Positions 1-9,537 of a stretch of DNA of 34,321 bases are shown in pieces. Under the pieces are notes generated by a model. That model was not told the DNA's origin. It did no database searches and worked only from the letters and a program-made list of their open reading frames with translations. A program made the translations under genes and the position numbers. The stretch comes from Cytophagales bacterium. Lineage in GTDB: Bacteria > Bacteroidota > Bacteroidia > Cytophagales > MED-G16. The stretch is from NCBI GenBank assembly GCA_029940715.1, contig JAPYTU010000008.1, positions 1 through 34,321 of the forward strand. The letters run 5' to 3'. How positions within the stretch are numbered: the first letter of the stretch is position 1; every line of letters starts with the position of its first letter.

Positions 1-2
1 TT

Positions 3-140
3 TCAAACACTTCACAATTTATTATCGTAACCCATAATAAAAGAACAATGATTAACACAGATATTATATATGGAGTTACTATGCCAGAACAAGGAGTTTC
101 TAAATTAGTTCCTGTAGATTTAAGAAATTTAAAAATGTAA
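3..140 (+). CDS. smc: Chromosome segregation protein SMC, C-terminal fragment (5' truncated by window)
   Basis: Frame 3 reads [45 protein letters not shown], matching the SMC C-terminal signature (QFIxVTHNKxTM...LYGVTMxExGVSKLVSV). Confidence 0.85.
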   Translation, partial: SNTSQFIIVTHNKRTMINTDIIYGVTMPEQGVSKLVPVDLRNLKM

Positions 141-210
141 ATGAATATTGATAATTATCATTTAGAATTGTTTAATTAAATTATAATTTTATATAAAAAA
201 ATTAATTATT

Positions 211-1998
211 ATGTATAATGAATCAATTATCGGTGGTGAATTTTTAATTAAAGAAAGTAATCCAGAAAACATTTTTATTCCTGAGGATTTTAATGAAGAA
301 CAGAAGATGATGGCAGATGCATGTCAAGATTTTCTTGAAAAAGAAATAATTCCAAAAACAGAAGAAGTTGAAAAATGCAAACCTGGTTTAATGTCAAATC
401 TTTTAAAAAAATCTGGTGATTTAGGCTTGTTAGGTTTATCAATTTCAGAAGAATTTGGTGGAATGAATATGACCTTTAATACTAGTATGCTTATTGCAGA
501 TGTTATAGGTATTACTGGTTCATTTTCAACTGCTTATGGTGCTCATACAGGAATTGCAACACTTCCATTATACTTTTATGGAACAGATGTCCAAAAAAAA
601 AAATATTTACCTGGACTTGTCTCAGGAGATATTATGGGCGCTTATTGTTTAACAGAACCAGATTCTGGATCTGATGCTAACGCCGCTAAATCTAGAGCTG
701 TTTTATCAAAAAACAAAAAATCATATATTATCAATGGTCAAAAAATGTGGATAACTAATGGTGGTTTTGCTGATTTGCTTACTGTTTTCGCTAAAATAGA
801 TAATGATAAATATCTATCAGCATTTCTAATTGAAAAAGATTTTTCAGGGATAACCATGAATGAAGAAGAAAATAAATTAGGTATTAAAGGATCATCAACA
901 AGACAAATATTCTTTAATAACGTTTTTGTACCAATAGAGAATTTGCTTGGGCAAAGAGAAGAAGGATTTAAAATAGCTTTAAATATTTTAAATATTGGTA
1001 GAATTAAATTAGGTGTAGGGGTTTTGGGTGGATGTCGAGCTGTTATATCAAGTTCAATCCAATACTCAAATGAAAGAATACAATTTGGTGTGCCAATTAG
1101 TAGCTTTGGTGCAATTAAAAATAAAATTGCACAAATGGTAGTTAAAACCTTTTCATGTGAAGCTATTACGTATAGAGCAGGTCAAGAAATTGAAAATAAA
1201 GTTATTGAGTTTGAAAAAGAAGGGTTATCAAAAAATAAATCAGAACTAAAAGCACTTGAATTATTTTCAGTAGAATGTGCAATATGCAAAGTATATGCTT
1301 CTGAAATACTTGATTATGTTGTAGATGAAGGAGTACAAATTTATGGTGGAATGGGTTTTTCTGAAGAAGTTCCAATGGCCAGAGCATATCGTGATGCTAG
1401 AATATCAAGAATTTATGAGGGTACAAGTGAAATTAATAGACTACTTATTCTTGGAATCCTACTTAAAAGATCTGTTAAAAATGAAATTAATTTATTTAAT
1501 GAATCAAAAAAAGTTTTAAATGAATTAATGTCAGTTCCAACATTTGAAGATTACGATATAAATAATAATTTTTCTAAATATTATAATCACATAAAAAAAA
1601 TAAAAAAAGGCATATTAATTATTTTTGGTAATGCAGCATTACATTTTAAAAATAAAATTAATGAAGAACAAGAAATTCTTATGAACATATCAGATATGAT
1701 AATTGAGTTATATGCTTTTGAATCTTTAGTTTTAAGAACCAATAAAATTTATTTAAATCAACCTAATGCAATTTTATTAGAATTAGCTCAAGCTTCAATG
1801 TATGAATCTACAAAAAATATATATTCATCTGGTTTTGAGGCTTCTTGTAGTTATTTAGAAGGAGAAGAATTAAATTTTATTTTATCAGCCCTAAAAAGAT
1901 ATACTAATTATAATCCTATCAACTTAAAAGACTGCAGAAGAAAAATTGCTGATCATTTTATAAAAAAAGGAAATTATAAATTATTTAATTTATTATAA
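211..1998 (+). CDS. Acyl-CoA dehydrogenase family protein (595 aa, with C-terminal extension)
   Basis: Motifs GAYCLTEPDSGSDA, ITNGGFADL, YGGMGFSEEVPMARAYRDARISRIYEGTSEINR typical of the ACAD family. Confidence 0.93.
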   Translation: MYNESIIGGEFLIKESNPENIFIPEDFNEEQKMMADACQDFLEKEIIPKTEEVEKCKPGLMSNLLKKSGDLGLLGLSISEEFGGMNMTFNTSMLIADVIGITGSFSTAYGAHTGIATLPLYFYGTDVQKKKYLPGLVSGDIMGAYCLTEPDSGSDANAAKSRAVLSKNKKSYIINGQKMWITNGGFADLLTVFAKIDNDKYLSAFLIEKDFSGITMNEEENKLGIKGSSTRQIFFNNVFVPIENLLGQREEGFKIALNILNIGRIKLGVGVLGGCRAVISSSIQYSNERIQFGVPISSFGAIKNKIAQMVVKTFSCEAITYRAGQEIENKVIEFEKEGLSKNKSELKALELFSVECAICKVYASEILDYVVDEGVQIYGGMGFSEEVPMARAYRDARISRIYEGTSEINRLLILGILLKRSVKNEINLFNESKKVLNELMSVPTFEDYDINNNFSKYYNHIKKIKKGILIIFGNAALHFKNKINEEQEILMNISDMIIELYAFESLVLRTNKIYLNQPNAILLELAQASMYESTKNIYSSGFEASCSYLEGEELNFILSALKRYTNYNPINLKDCRRKIADHFIKKGNYKLFNLL

Positions 1999-3368
1999 TG
2001 AAAAGAGGATCCTTTAATTCAAAATTAGGATTTATTTTAGCTGCTTCAGGTTCAGCAGTTGGTCTTGGGAATATATGGAAGTTTCCTTTTGAAGTTAGTA
2101 ATGGTGGTGGTGCCGCTTTTTTATTGATGTATCTTTTCTTTTGTTTTGTTTTATGCTTCCCAATTATTGTTTCTGAACTTGCTATAGGAAGAAATACAAA
2201 GAAAAATGCAATAGGTGCATTTAAAAAAATGGGCCATAAAAAATGGAATTTTATAGGAAAAATTGGTGTCTTTTGTGGGGTACTTATATTATCGTTTTAT
2301 ACTATAGTTGCTGGGTGGGTGTTAGGATATGTTATTGAAATGTTAGCTGGTAATTTTTCTATATCAAATAATTTTTCAGAGTATGTTAATGATGTGGATA
2401 AAATTTTAATTTATTCTACTCTTTTTATGTTTTTTACTGCATTAATAGTATCAAAAGGCATTGCAAATGGTATTGAAAAAGCTGCAAAAATATTAATGCC
2501 TTCATTGCTAATAATGATAATAGCATTAATAATATATGCTTTGACATTACCTAATGCAATAGATGGAATAATATTTTATTTAGTTCCAGATTTTTCTCAG
2601 ATTAATTTAACAGTTGCAGGAAATGCTTTAGGGCAAGCTTTTTTTTCACTTTCTCTTGGAATGGGAATGCTAATAACCTATGGGAGTTATGTTGACAAAA
2701 ATACTAATATTATTAATTCAGCAGCATTAATAACTTTAACTGATGTTGGTGTAGCATTTTTAGCGGGTTTAATTATTTTTCCTTTTATTTTTTCTTCTGG
2801 TATTCAAAGTGATGGTGGTCTAGGATTAATTTTTGAAGTTTTTCCTAAAATTTTTGAAGGCTTAGGAAGCATCACTGGAACAATTATTGGGTCAATATTT
2901 TTTATATTATTATCTTTTGCTGCTATTACTTCAACAATTTCATTACTTGAAGTTCCTGTTTCATTCTTGGTTGATGAATATAAAGTTCGTAGAAAATTTT
3001 CAGTATGGATTGTTGCTTTAATTATTCTTTTGATTGGAATACCATCATCTTTATCTCAAGGTAAAAATGATTTTTTTACAAACTTTATAACTTATTATGG
3101 TAAAGAAGAATCAATTGATTTTATGACTTTTATTACTGACGTATCTAATGATACACTTTTACCATTAGGAGGATTTTTAATAACAATTTATGTTTCTAGT
3201 GTGTGGAAGAAATCAAATTTATCAAGAGAAATATCTAAGGGAAATAAATCTTACCAAGGATCAATAATGGAAAAATATATAAATTTTTCAATTAACTACA
3301 TATGTCCATTAATATTGGGAACAATTTTTGTTTTGACTTTCTTTAATAAATTTTTTGGATTTTCATGA
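1998..3368 (+). CDS. Sodium-dependent transporter, NSS/SNF family
   Basis: N-terminus FNSKLGFILAASGSAVGLGNIWKFPFEVSNGGGAAFLLMYLFF is the NSS signature; TAATG overlap with upstream ACAD gene. Confidence 0.93.
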   Translation: MKRGSFNSKLGFILAASGSAVGLGNIWKFPFEVSNGGGAAFLLMYLFFCFVLCFPIIVSELAIGRNTKKNAIGAFKKMGHKKWNFIGKIGVFCGVLILSFYTIVAGWVLGYVIEMLAGNFSISNNFSEYVNDVDKILIYSTLFMFFTALIVSKGIANGIEKAAKILMPSLLIMIIALIIYALTLPNAIDGIIFYLVPDFSQINLTVAGNALGQAFFSLSLGMGMLITYGSYVDKNTNIINSAALITLTDVGVAFLAGLIIFPFIFSSGIQSDGGLGLIFEVFPKIFEGLGSITGTIIGSIFFILLSFAAITSTISLLEVPVSFLVDEYKVRRKFSVWIVALIILLIGIPSSLSQGKNDFFTNFITYYGKEESIDFMTFITDVSNDTLLPLGGFLITIYVSSVWKKSNLSREISKGNKSYQGSIMEKYINFSINYICPLILGTIFVLTFFNKFFGFS

Positions 3369-3372
3369 GATT

Positions 3373-4602
3373 TTATTCAAATCTAAGAGCTTCAATAGGA
3401 TCAAGCTTACTTGCTTTCCTAGCTGGAATATATCCGCTTAAAATGCCTACAAATGTGCTAATTAAAATACCAGTAATCATCCACAACCATGGCATTATAA
3501 AACTACCTCCTCCAATGTATATTGTAACCATATTACCAAATAGTAACCCTAAAATAACACCTCCTAAACCACCTAATTGACAAATTAAAACAGATTCAAT
3601 TAAAAATTGATATTTAATAATCTTAGGTGTTGCTCCCACTGCTTTCCTAAGACCAATTTCCCTAGTTCTTTCAGTTACTGAAACTAACATTATATTCATT
3701 AGACCAATACTTGCTCCTAAAAGTGTAATAATACCAATTGCAAATCCACCAGTCTTTAAATATCCAGATATTTCATCAAGTTCTGAATCTAAGGATTCGT
3801 TTTTTTTAATAGTAAATGATAGTTCACTACCTAATGGATCTTTTCTAAGAATTTTAAATAAATAAGTAGAATAATCTATATCATCTGATAAATTTTTACC
3901 ATCATCTACTTTTATATTTATAACATAATTAGATGAAGGTCTTAATTTTCTTGCAGTTTCAATAGGAATAATAAGTCTATTATCTCCACTACCACCAAAA
4001 GAGCTACCTTTTTCCTCTAATAAACCAATAACTCTAAATTTACTTCCTCTTGCTGTAATATATTTATTAATTGGATCTTCATTATTTTTAAAAAGAGAAG
4101 ATTTAACTTCTGATCCAATTAAAACAACAAAAACACCACTTTCATTTTCAATTTTTGTAAAATTTCTACCTTTTTCTAAAATGATATTTTTTACTGAAAT
4201 ATAATTTTCATCACCAGATTCAACAGAAACATTAGGATTTGTTGTCTCAGATTTATATTTTAATTCTGCAGTTCTTGTTACTAGTGTACTAACAGTTACT
4301 AAACCTACACCTTCATACTTTTTTTTAAATTCTTTAGTTTCTATATATTTTATTGGTGGTTGATTTTTTTTTCTTATACCAGATGATCTTCCTCTATTAT
4401 TTCTTTCACTTTCAATTGTATAAATATCTGACCCTAAATCTGAAAAACTGTCAGAAATTGAACTTTTAATTCCATCTATAGATGTTAAAATACCAACCAA
4501 TGAAGATATACCTATAGATATAATTGCACAAGTCAGGAATACTCTTAATAAATTTGATTTTATAGACTGAAGGGCTTCATGTAAAAGGTGTAAATAATTC
4601 AA
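3373..4602 (-). CDS. ABC transporter permease, MacB/FtsX-like
   Basis: N-terminal TM plus periplasmic domain plus C-terminal FtsX domain (GASIGLMNIMLVSVTERTREIGLRKAVGA... GYIPARKASKLDPIEALRFE). Confidence 0.9.
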   Translation of the reverse strand: MNYLHLLHEALQSIKSNLLRVFLTCAIISIGISSLVGILTSIDGIKSSISDSFSDLGSDIYTIESERNNRGRSSGIRKKNQPPIKYIETKEFKKKYEGVGLVTVSTLVTRTAELKYKSETTNPNVSVESGDENYISVKNIILEKGRNFTKIENESGVFVVLIGSEVKSSLFKNNEDPINKYITARGSKFRVIGLLEEKGSSFGGSGDNRLIIPIETARKLRPSSNYVINIKVDDGKNLSDDIDYSTYLFKILRKDPLGSELSFTIKKNESLDSELDEISGYLKTGGFAIGIITLLGASIGLMNIMLVSVTERTREIGLRKAVGATPKIIKYQFLIESVLICQLGGLGGVILGLLFGNMVTIYIGGGSFIMPWLWMITGILISTFVGILSGYIPARKASKLDPIEALRFE

Positions 4603-4629
4603 TATTTTTTTAACAAATATAAATAAAAA

Positions 4630-5637
4630 TTAAAGAGCAGCTTTAGTAGTAGAAATTATAATAGAAGCAATTTTATATGGATCACCATTAGATGATGGTC
4701 TTCTATCTTCTAACCTACCTTTCCACCCATCTTCAAGAGTTCCAATAGGAATTCTTATAGATGCTCCTCTATCAGAGACACCATATGAAAATTGATTTAT
4801 AGACTGAGTCTCATGAGCTCCAGTAAGTCTTTGATCGTTGTCTGCACCATATACAGTTATGTGTTTTTTAATATTTTTTCCAAATTCATCACAAATTTTA
4901 TTAAACACCTTTTCATCACCACATGTTCTAAGAATGTTATTAGAAAAATTAGCGTGCATACCAGAACCATTCCAATCACCTTTTATAGGCTTAGGATGCA
5001 AATTAATACTAAGACCATATTTTTCAGCATTTCTTTCAGCTAGGTATCTTGCAATCCATACTTGATCACCTGCATCTTTAGCTCCTTTAGCAAAAATTTG
5101 ATATTCCCATTGACCTGTAGCTACTTCAGCATTTATTCCCTCAACATTTATACCAGCTTCTAAACATTGATCTAGGTGTTCTTCAACACAATCTCTTCCA
5201 AATGTATTTTCTGATCCAACGCTACAGTAGTATTGACCTTGAGGAGAAGGGTAACCATTTGTGGGAAATCCTAATGGTAAATTAGTATCAGGGTTCCATA
5301 AAAAATATTCTTGTTCAAATCCAAACCAAAAATCATTATCATCATCATTAATTGTAGCTCTTCCATTAGACTCATGTGGTGTAGCATCAGCATTTAATAC
5401 TTCATTCATTACTAAATAACCATTAGATCTATCAGGATCTGGATAAATTACTACAGGTTTTAACAAACAATCAGAAGCATTTCCTTCTGCTTGTTGAGTA
5501 GAACTTCCATCAAATGACCACATAGGACAATCGTCCAATTTTCCTGAAAAATTAGATTTGATCAAAGTTTTACTTCTTAAACTTTGTGTTGGTTTATATC
5601 CATCAAGCCATATGTATTCTAATTTAGATTTATTCAT
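4630..5637 (-). CDS. glnII: Glutamine synthetase, type II (GSII, beta-Grasp)
   Basis: IWLDGYKPTQSLRSKT, WSFDGSSTQQAEGNASD, GFEQEYFLW, WNGSGMHANFS, GAHETQSINQFSYGVSDRGASIRIP. Confidence 0.9.
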   Translation of the reverse strand: MNKSKLEYIWLDGYKPTQSLRSKTLIKSNFSGKLDDCPMWSFDGSSTQQAEGNASDCLLKPVVIYPDPDRSNGYLVMNEVLNADATPHESNGRATINDDDNDFWFGFEQEYFLWNPDTNLPLGFPTNGYPSPQGQYYCSVGSENTFGRDCVEEHLDQCLEAGINVEGINAEVATGQWEYQIFAKGAKDAGDQVWIARYLAERNAEKYGLSINLHPKPIKGDWNGSGMHANFSNNILRTCGDEKVFNKICDEFGKNIKKHITVYGADNDQRLTGAHETQSINQFSYGVSDRGASIRIPIGTLEDGWKGRLEDRRPSSNGDPYKIASIIISTTKAAL

Positions 5638-5794
5638 AATTATTATATTAAAAAATTAATTTTTTTTAAATTAATAAAATAATAAGATTATCAAATATAA
5701 TTATTAAGAAAATGTTGTATACAAGAATATATTTTATGAAATATTTAATTTATTCTTCAATTATTAAAAATATTTAAATTAATGAATGATTGAT

Positions 5795-6379
5795 TTACTG
5801 TTTTTTTAGAATATCTGAAAATACTTTTTTAAATTTTTCAATCTTTGGAGAAATAACATAAGAACAATATGCTTGAGTTGGATTAATTTTAAAATAATCT
5901 TGATGATAATTTTCAGCTTTATAATAATTTTCTAATTTTTCAATTTTTGTAACTATTGGACTTAACCATGCACCAGAATTATCTAATTTCTCAAGATATG
6001 TTTCAGATAACTTTTTTTGTTCTAAATCATGATAAAAAATTATAGATCTATATTGTGTTCCTACATCTGCACCTTGTCTATTAAGTGTAGTTGGATCATG
6101 TGTTTTCCAAAATACTTCTAATAGTTTAATAAATGATACTTTATTAGCATCATATTTAATTCTAGTGACTTCAGCATGGTTTGTTTTTCCAGAGGATACT
6201 TCTTCATAAGTGGGATCAATTGTATTTCCTCCAGAATAACCTGATTCAACTTCAATAACACCATCAAGAAGTTCAAATATAGCTTCAGTACACCAAAAAC
6301 AACCTGAACCAAAAGTTGCATATTTTATGTTCATAAAATTTAAATTAAAAATAGCTATACAAAAAATAATTATTTTCAT
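5795..6379 (-). CDS. msrA: Peptide-methionine (S)-S-oxide reductase MsrA
   Basis: YATFGSGCFWCTEAIFELLDGVIEVESGYSGG, conserved GCFWC active site; start immediately follows the stop of the upstream TPR gene. Confidence 0.95.
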   Translation of the reverse strand: MKIIIFCIAIFNLNFMNIKYATFGSGCFWCTEAIFELLDGVIEVESGYSGGNTIDPTYEEVSSGKTNHAEVTRIKYDANKVSFIKLLEVFWKTHDPTTLNRQGADVGTQYRSIIFYHDLEQKKLSETYLEKLDNSGAWLSPIVTKIEKLENYYKAENYHQDYFKINPTQAYCSYVISPKIEKFKKVFSDILKKQ

Positions 6380-6964
6380 TTAATAACAATATTTTTTTTT
6401 AACATTTATAGCATCAAAATTATTTAAAGAAGCAGCTATAGAAAAATTTTTACATGCTTTATTGTCATTTTTTAATTTTAAATATATTAATCCTAGATAA
6501 TAATATGAATCAGAATAATTGCTATTTAATGATATAGAAGTATCAAAAGCTTTAACTGCATCTCCAAAATTACCTTGGTATTGTAAAGATCTACCAAGAA
6601 TAAAATATGCCTGATGAAGTTCATTATTAATTTTAATTGCTTTTTTTGAATATTTTTCTGCTAATATATAATTTGAATTCCTAATATGATGAATTGCTAT
6701 ACTCAAAGTTGCATTAGCGTTTTCATTATCTAACTCTAAAACTTTTTGATAATCTTTAAAAGCAAATTCAAATTGTTTTAATTCTTCATATGATCTGCCT
6801 CTTCTATAAATTGATTTAATATCATTTGGCTTCAAATTAATTATTTCATTATATAATTCTATTGCCCCTATAAAGTTCTTAGATACATATAAATTATCAG
6901 CATCTCTTGGTTCATCTTTTATGCAAGAAATAAACAAGAATAATATTATAATAAAATGTTTCAT
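6380..6964 (-). CDS. TPR-repeat lipoprotein-like protein
   Basis: Lipobox-like N-terminus (LFLFISCIKD) and several TPR repeats; TAA/ATG junction with msrA. Confidence 0.8.
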   Translation of the reverse strand: MKHFIIILFLFISCIKDEPRDADNLYVSKNFIGAIELYNEIINLKPNDIKSIYRRGRSYEELKQFEFAFKDYQKVLELDNENANATLSIAIHHIRNSNYILAEKYSKKAIKINNELHQAYFILGRSLQYQGNFGDAVKAFDTSISLNSNYSDSYYYLGLIYLKLKNDNKACKNFSIAASLNNFDAINVKKKYCY

Positions 6965-6993
6965 ATAATGGAAATATAAAAATTAATTATTAA

Positions 6994-7011
6994 TTTTAGG
7001 CAAACCTAAAA
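6994..7011. promoter_or_regulatory. Candidate DtxR/MntR-family operator
   Basis: Perfect palindrome TTTTAGG-CAAA-CCTAAAA 13 bp upstream of the DtxR-family gene start, in the divergent intergenic region. Confidence 0.7.
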
Positions 7012-7023
7012 ATATAATTTGAC

Positions 7024-7692
7024 ATGTCTAATAATAAGTTAACAAAATCCGAAGAAGATTATATCAAAACTATATTTAACCTATCAGAATTTGGCAACAA
7101 ACAAGTATCAACAAATTCTATATCAAAGGTATTAAAAATAGAACCAGCTTCTGTAACAGATATGGTAAAAAAACTATCACTAAAAAAACTTATTTATCAT
7201 AAAAAATATAAGGGATCTCAAATTTCTAAGTCTGGTATAAAAGTTGCATTACAAATTATAAGAAAACATAGGTTGTGGGAAGTTTTTTTACATGAAAAAT
7301 TAAATTTTAAATGGGATAAAATACATAATATAGCTGAAGAACTAGAGCATGTTAGCTCTAATAAATTAATCGATAAGCTAGATGATTATTTAAAATATCC
7401 AAAAATTGATCCACACGGCGACCCTATTCCTAATAAATTAGGAGTTATTGAATCTACTATAAAAATTTCTTTAAGTGATTTAAAAATTTTTGAAAGTGGT
7501 ATAGTATCTAGAATAATTAAAGAAGATGATCATTTTTTTAAACTTTTAAAAAAATTAAACATACAAATAGGAACAAAAATTAAAGTAATTGAAAAATTAG
7601 AATTTGATAATTCATTAGAAATTATTATTGATAATAAAAAATTATTAATATCTAAAAAAATTGCTTCAAACATTAAAATAACTAAGATTTAA
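7024..7692 (+). CDS. DtxR/MntR-family metal-dependent transcriptional regulator
   Basis: KLTKSEEDYIKTIFNLSE...VSTNSISKVLKIEPASVTDMVKKLS; downstream EELEHVSSNKLIDKLDDYL...DPHGDPIP typical metal-binding/dimerisation region. Confidence 0.92.
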   Translation: MSNNKLTKSEEDYIKTIFNLSEFGNKQVSTNSISKVLKIEPASVTDMVKKLSLKKLIYHKKYKGSQISKSGIKVALQIIRKHRLWEVFLHEKLNFKWDKIHNIAEELEHVSSNKLIDKLDDYLKYPKIDPHGDPIPNKLGVIESTIKISLSDLKIFESGIVSRIIKEDDHFFKLLKKLNIQIGTKIKVIEKLEFDNSLEIIIDNKKLLISKKIASNIKITKI

Positions 7693-7694
7693 TT

Positions 7695-8516
7695 ATGGAA
7701 AATATTATAAAATTTTTTGAAAATATTAATCCAATATTGGGTGCATTTTATGCGACAATGTTTACGTTTATAGTAACCTCATTAGGTGCGTCATTTGCTT
7801 TGTTTTTTAAAAAAATGCACAGAGGAGTATTAGATGGTTTGCTTGGTTTCTCAGGTGGTGTAATGATTGCTGCAAGCTTTTGGAGTCTTCTTGCACCATC
7901 TATCGAAATGTCAAAAGGAGAAGGTTTTCAAAAGGTATTACCAGCAGCTATAGGATTTACATTAGGTGCTGTTTTAATATTTATTATGGATAAAATATTA
8001 CCTCATCTTCATATAAATTTTAAAGAAAGTCAAAAAGAAGGAATTAAAACATCTTTACATAGAACAGTATTATTAGTTTTAGCTATTACACTTCATAATA
8101 TACCTGAGGGTCTAGCTATTGGTGTTTTGTTTGGTGCAGTTGCATCAGGTATACCAGAAGCATCTATATCTGGTGCAGTAATTTTAGCTATTGGTATTGG
8201 GTTACAAAATTTTCCTGAAGGAATAGCAGTAGCTATGCCGTTAAGAAGACTAGGGTTAAGTAGATTAAAAAGTTTTTATTATGGTTCATTGTCTGGAGTT
8301 GTTGAGCCAGTTGCAGGAGTAATTGGAGCTGTTGCTGTTACATTTTTTACTCCTATTTTACCTTATGCGTTATCTTTTGCTGCAGGAGCGATGGTATTTG
8401 TTGTTGTTGAAGAGGTTATACCCGAAACACAGATAGATAAATATACTGATATAGCATCGTTAGGTTTTATTATTGGTTTTGTTATTATGATGTCTCTTGA
8501 TGTAGCTTTGGGTTAA
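7695..8516 (+). CDS. ZIP-family metal transporter
   Basis: HNIPEGLAIGVLFG and QNFPEGIAVAMPLR motifs plus GxxEPVAGVIGA; 2-nt gap after the DtxR-family gene. Confidence 0.93.
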   Translation: MENIIKFFENINPILGAFYATMFTFIVTSLGASFALFFKKMHRGVLDGLLGFSGGVMIAASFWSLLAPSIEMSKGEGFQKVLPAAIGFTLGAVLIFIMDKILPHLHINFKESQKEGIKTSLHRTVLLVLAITLHNIPEGLAIGVLFGAVASGIPEASISGAVILAIGIGLQNFPEGIAVAMPLRRLGLSRLKSFYYGSLSGVVEPVAGVIGAVAVTFFTPILPYALSFAAGAMVFVVVEEVIPETQIDKYTDIASLGFIIGFVIMMSLDVALG

Positions 8517-8539
8517 GCAAAACATATCTATATATTAAA

Positions 8540-8598
8540 TAAACACATATTTTATGTAAGATAGTATACCAACTAGTATACCATTTGATGTAAATTAT
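8540..8598. repeat. Diverged direct repeat A (partner 10956-11014), contains a 12-bp tandem TAGTATACCAAC/TAGTATACCATT
   Basis: Ungapped alignment to 10956-11014 gives about 42/59 identical bases by eye, with the same internal 12-bp duplication. Confidence 0.5.
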
Positions 8599-8599
8599 G

Positions 8600-8890
8600 C
8601 TACAAGAAAATGTCGTTTTCGTAGTCATCTAAACCTACTACCCTACCATCTGCTTTTTTTAATGTTATTCTTTTTTTCAATTGTACTTCTTCGTTACAAT
8701 TGACATCAAACCAGTTATCAAAAGAACGGTCACTGCTTGTTACCGTTTTGGTGTGTACTTCTTTGTTACATACCACTTTTTCTTTTTGCTTTCTTCTTTG
8801 TTCTTCAGCTTCTATTTGTTCTACCGCTAAGTCGTGTTTATCTAACCCTTTTAATTGCTTTTTAGTGAACCTTTTAACTGGTTTAAACAT
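8600..8890 (-). CDS. Hypothetical protein, Lys/Glu-rich, 96 aa
   Basis: ORF of 96 aa; internal near-repeat VVCNKEVHTKTVT / VNCNEEVQLKKRIT; no recognised family. Confidence 0.5.
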   Translation of the reverse strand: MFKPVKRFTKKQLKGLDKHDLAVEQIEAEEQRRKQKEKVVCNKEVHTKTVTSSDRSFDNWFDVNCNEEVQLKKRITLKKADGRVVGLDDYENDIFL

Positions 8891-8973
8891 AACTGTAATG
8901 TCTTCATTTAAACCCGTTATATAGCGTTTAATAGTCTTTAAAACCCGTTTACCTTAAACCCTAACATCTGACA

Positions 8974-9008
8974 TTTGGCTTTTCTCTTGAATCTTGATAG
9001 ATTGAAGT
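8974..9008 (+). promoter_or_regulatory. Bacteroidota-type promoter TTTG-N20-TAGATTG, 4 nt before ATG
   Basis: TTTG 8974-8977, TAGATTG 8998-9004, ATG at 9009. Confidence 0.6.
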
Positions 9009-9374
9009 ATGAGATACCTATTTATCTTATTATTTTTCTTGTTTTCTTGTAGTTTAATTCTACCAGAACCATTGCCTTCTTACACATTAGAATTACGATA
9101 CACAGATGAATCAACAACTCCAAGATTAACTTTTATTCAAATCTCTTTAATTAATTATGTGCTTGATGTTACATCGCAAAATCAAACTTTTACTCTTGAT
9201 ATAGGATTGCTAAAAATTGATGATGTGAGAGTAACATTAACATTTAGTTGTGAAGTTGGTAATAACTTATATAATGAAGATGTGATTGTTAATTTTTATG
9301 AAGATTCTAAAACAGTATTAGAAATATCTAGAGTTGTCGTTTGCAATCCCGACATTATTGTGTTGTATGAATAA
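9009..9374 (+). CDS. Hypothetical lipoprotein, 121 aa
   Basis: Signal peptide with lipobox-like LFSC (MRYLFILLFFLFSCS); preceded by promoter-like element. Confidence 0.6.
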   Translation: MRYLFILLFFLFSCSLILPEPLPSYTLELRYTDESTTPRLTFIQISLINYVLDVTSQNQTFTLDIGLLKIDDVRVTLTFSCEVGNNLYNEDVIVNFYEDSKTVLEISRVVVCNPDIIVLYE

Positions 9375-9386
9375 ACAAAAAACCCC
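9372..9386 (+). repeat. Stop-codon-associated repeat TAAACAAAAAACCCC (partial copy 1)
   Basis: Same string starts at the stop codon in copies at 9472 and 9646. Confidence 0.6.
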
Positions 9387-9387
9387 T

Positions 9388-9474
9388 ATGGATAAAGAAA
9401 CTATAAAATTAATTATTTATGTTATTGTAGGTTTTCTTGCAGTAATTATTCCTTATTATCTATTCTTTAACTAA
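9388..9474 (+). CDS. Candidate 28-aa single-TM micropeptide (MDKETIKLIIYVIVGFLAVIIPYYLFFN)
   Basis: ORF not in supplied track; ATG 14 nt after the preceding stop; one hydrophobic helix. Confidence 0.35.
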   Translation: MDKETIKLIIYVIVGFLAVIIPYYLFFN

Positions 9475-9537
9475 ACAAAAACCTCACTAACCCCACTCCC
9501 CTTTTGAATTTTTCTTTGATAGTTGTAGATTGTAGGT
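9472..9537 (+). promoter_or_regulatory. C-rich repeat module with promoter TTTTG-N19-TAGATTG, 5 nt before ATG (copy 2)
   Basis: TAAACAAAAACCTCACTAACCCCACTCCCCTTTTGAATTTTTCTTTGATAGTTGTAGATTGTAGGT, near-identical to 9646-9710. Confidence 0.7.

Noticed and set aside
1202-1519. ORFs 1202-1387 (-) and 1325-1519 (+)
   Set aside because: Out-of-frame shadows inside the acyl-CoA dehydrogenase gene
3365-3580. Plus-strand 71-aa ORF
   Set aside because: Antisense to the conserved C-terminus of the ABC permease
4792-5065. Plus-strand ORFs 4792-5043 and 4838-5065
   Set aside because: Antisense shadows of the strongly conserved glutamine synthetase gene
5655-5675. ATTAATTT-TTTTT-AAATTAAT palindrome upstream of glutamine synthetase
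   Set aside because: Perfect 8-bp arms but pure A/T in an extremely AT-rich region; chance occurrence is likely
6118-6321. Minus-strand 67-aa ORF
   Set aside because: Alternative frame inside msrA
8562-8585. CRISPR-like or iteron array (TAGTATACCA twice)
   Set aside because: Only two 12-bp copies with no spacers and no cas or rep gene nearby
8700-8924. Plus-strand 74-aa ORF
   Set aside because: Antisense to the 96-aa minus ORF; no independent support for coding
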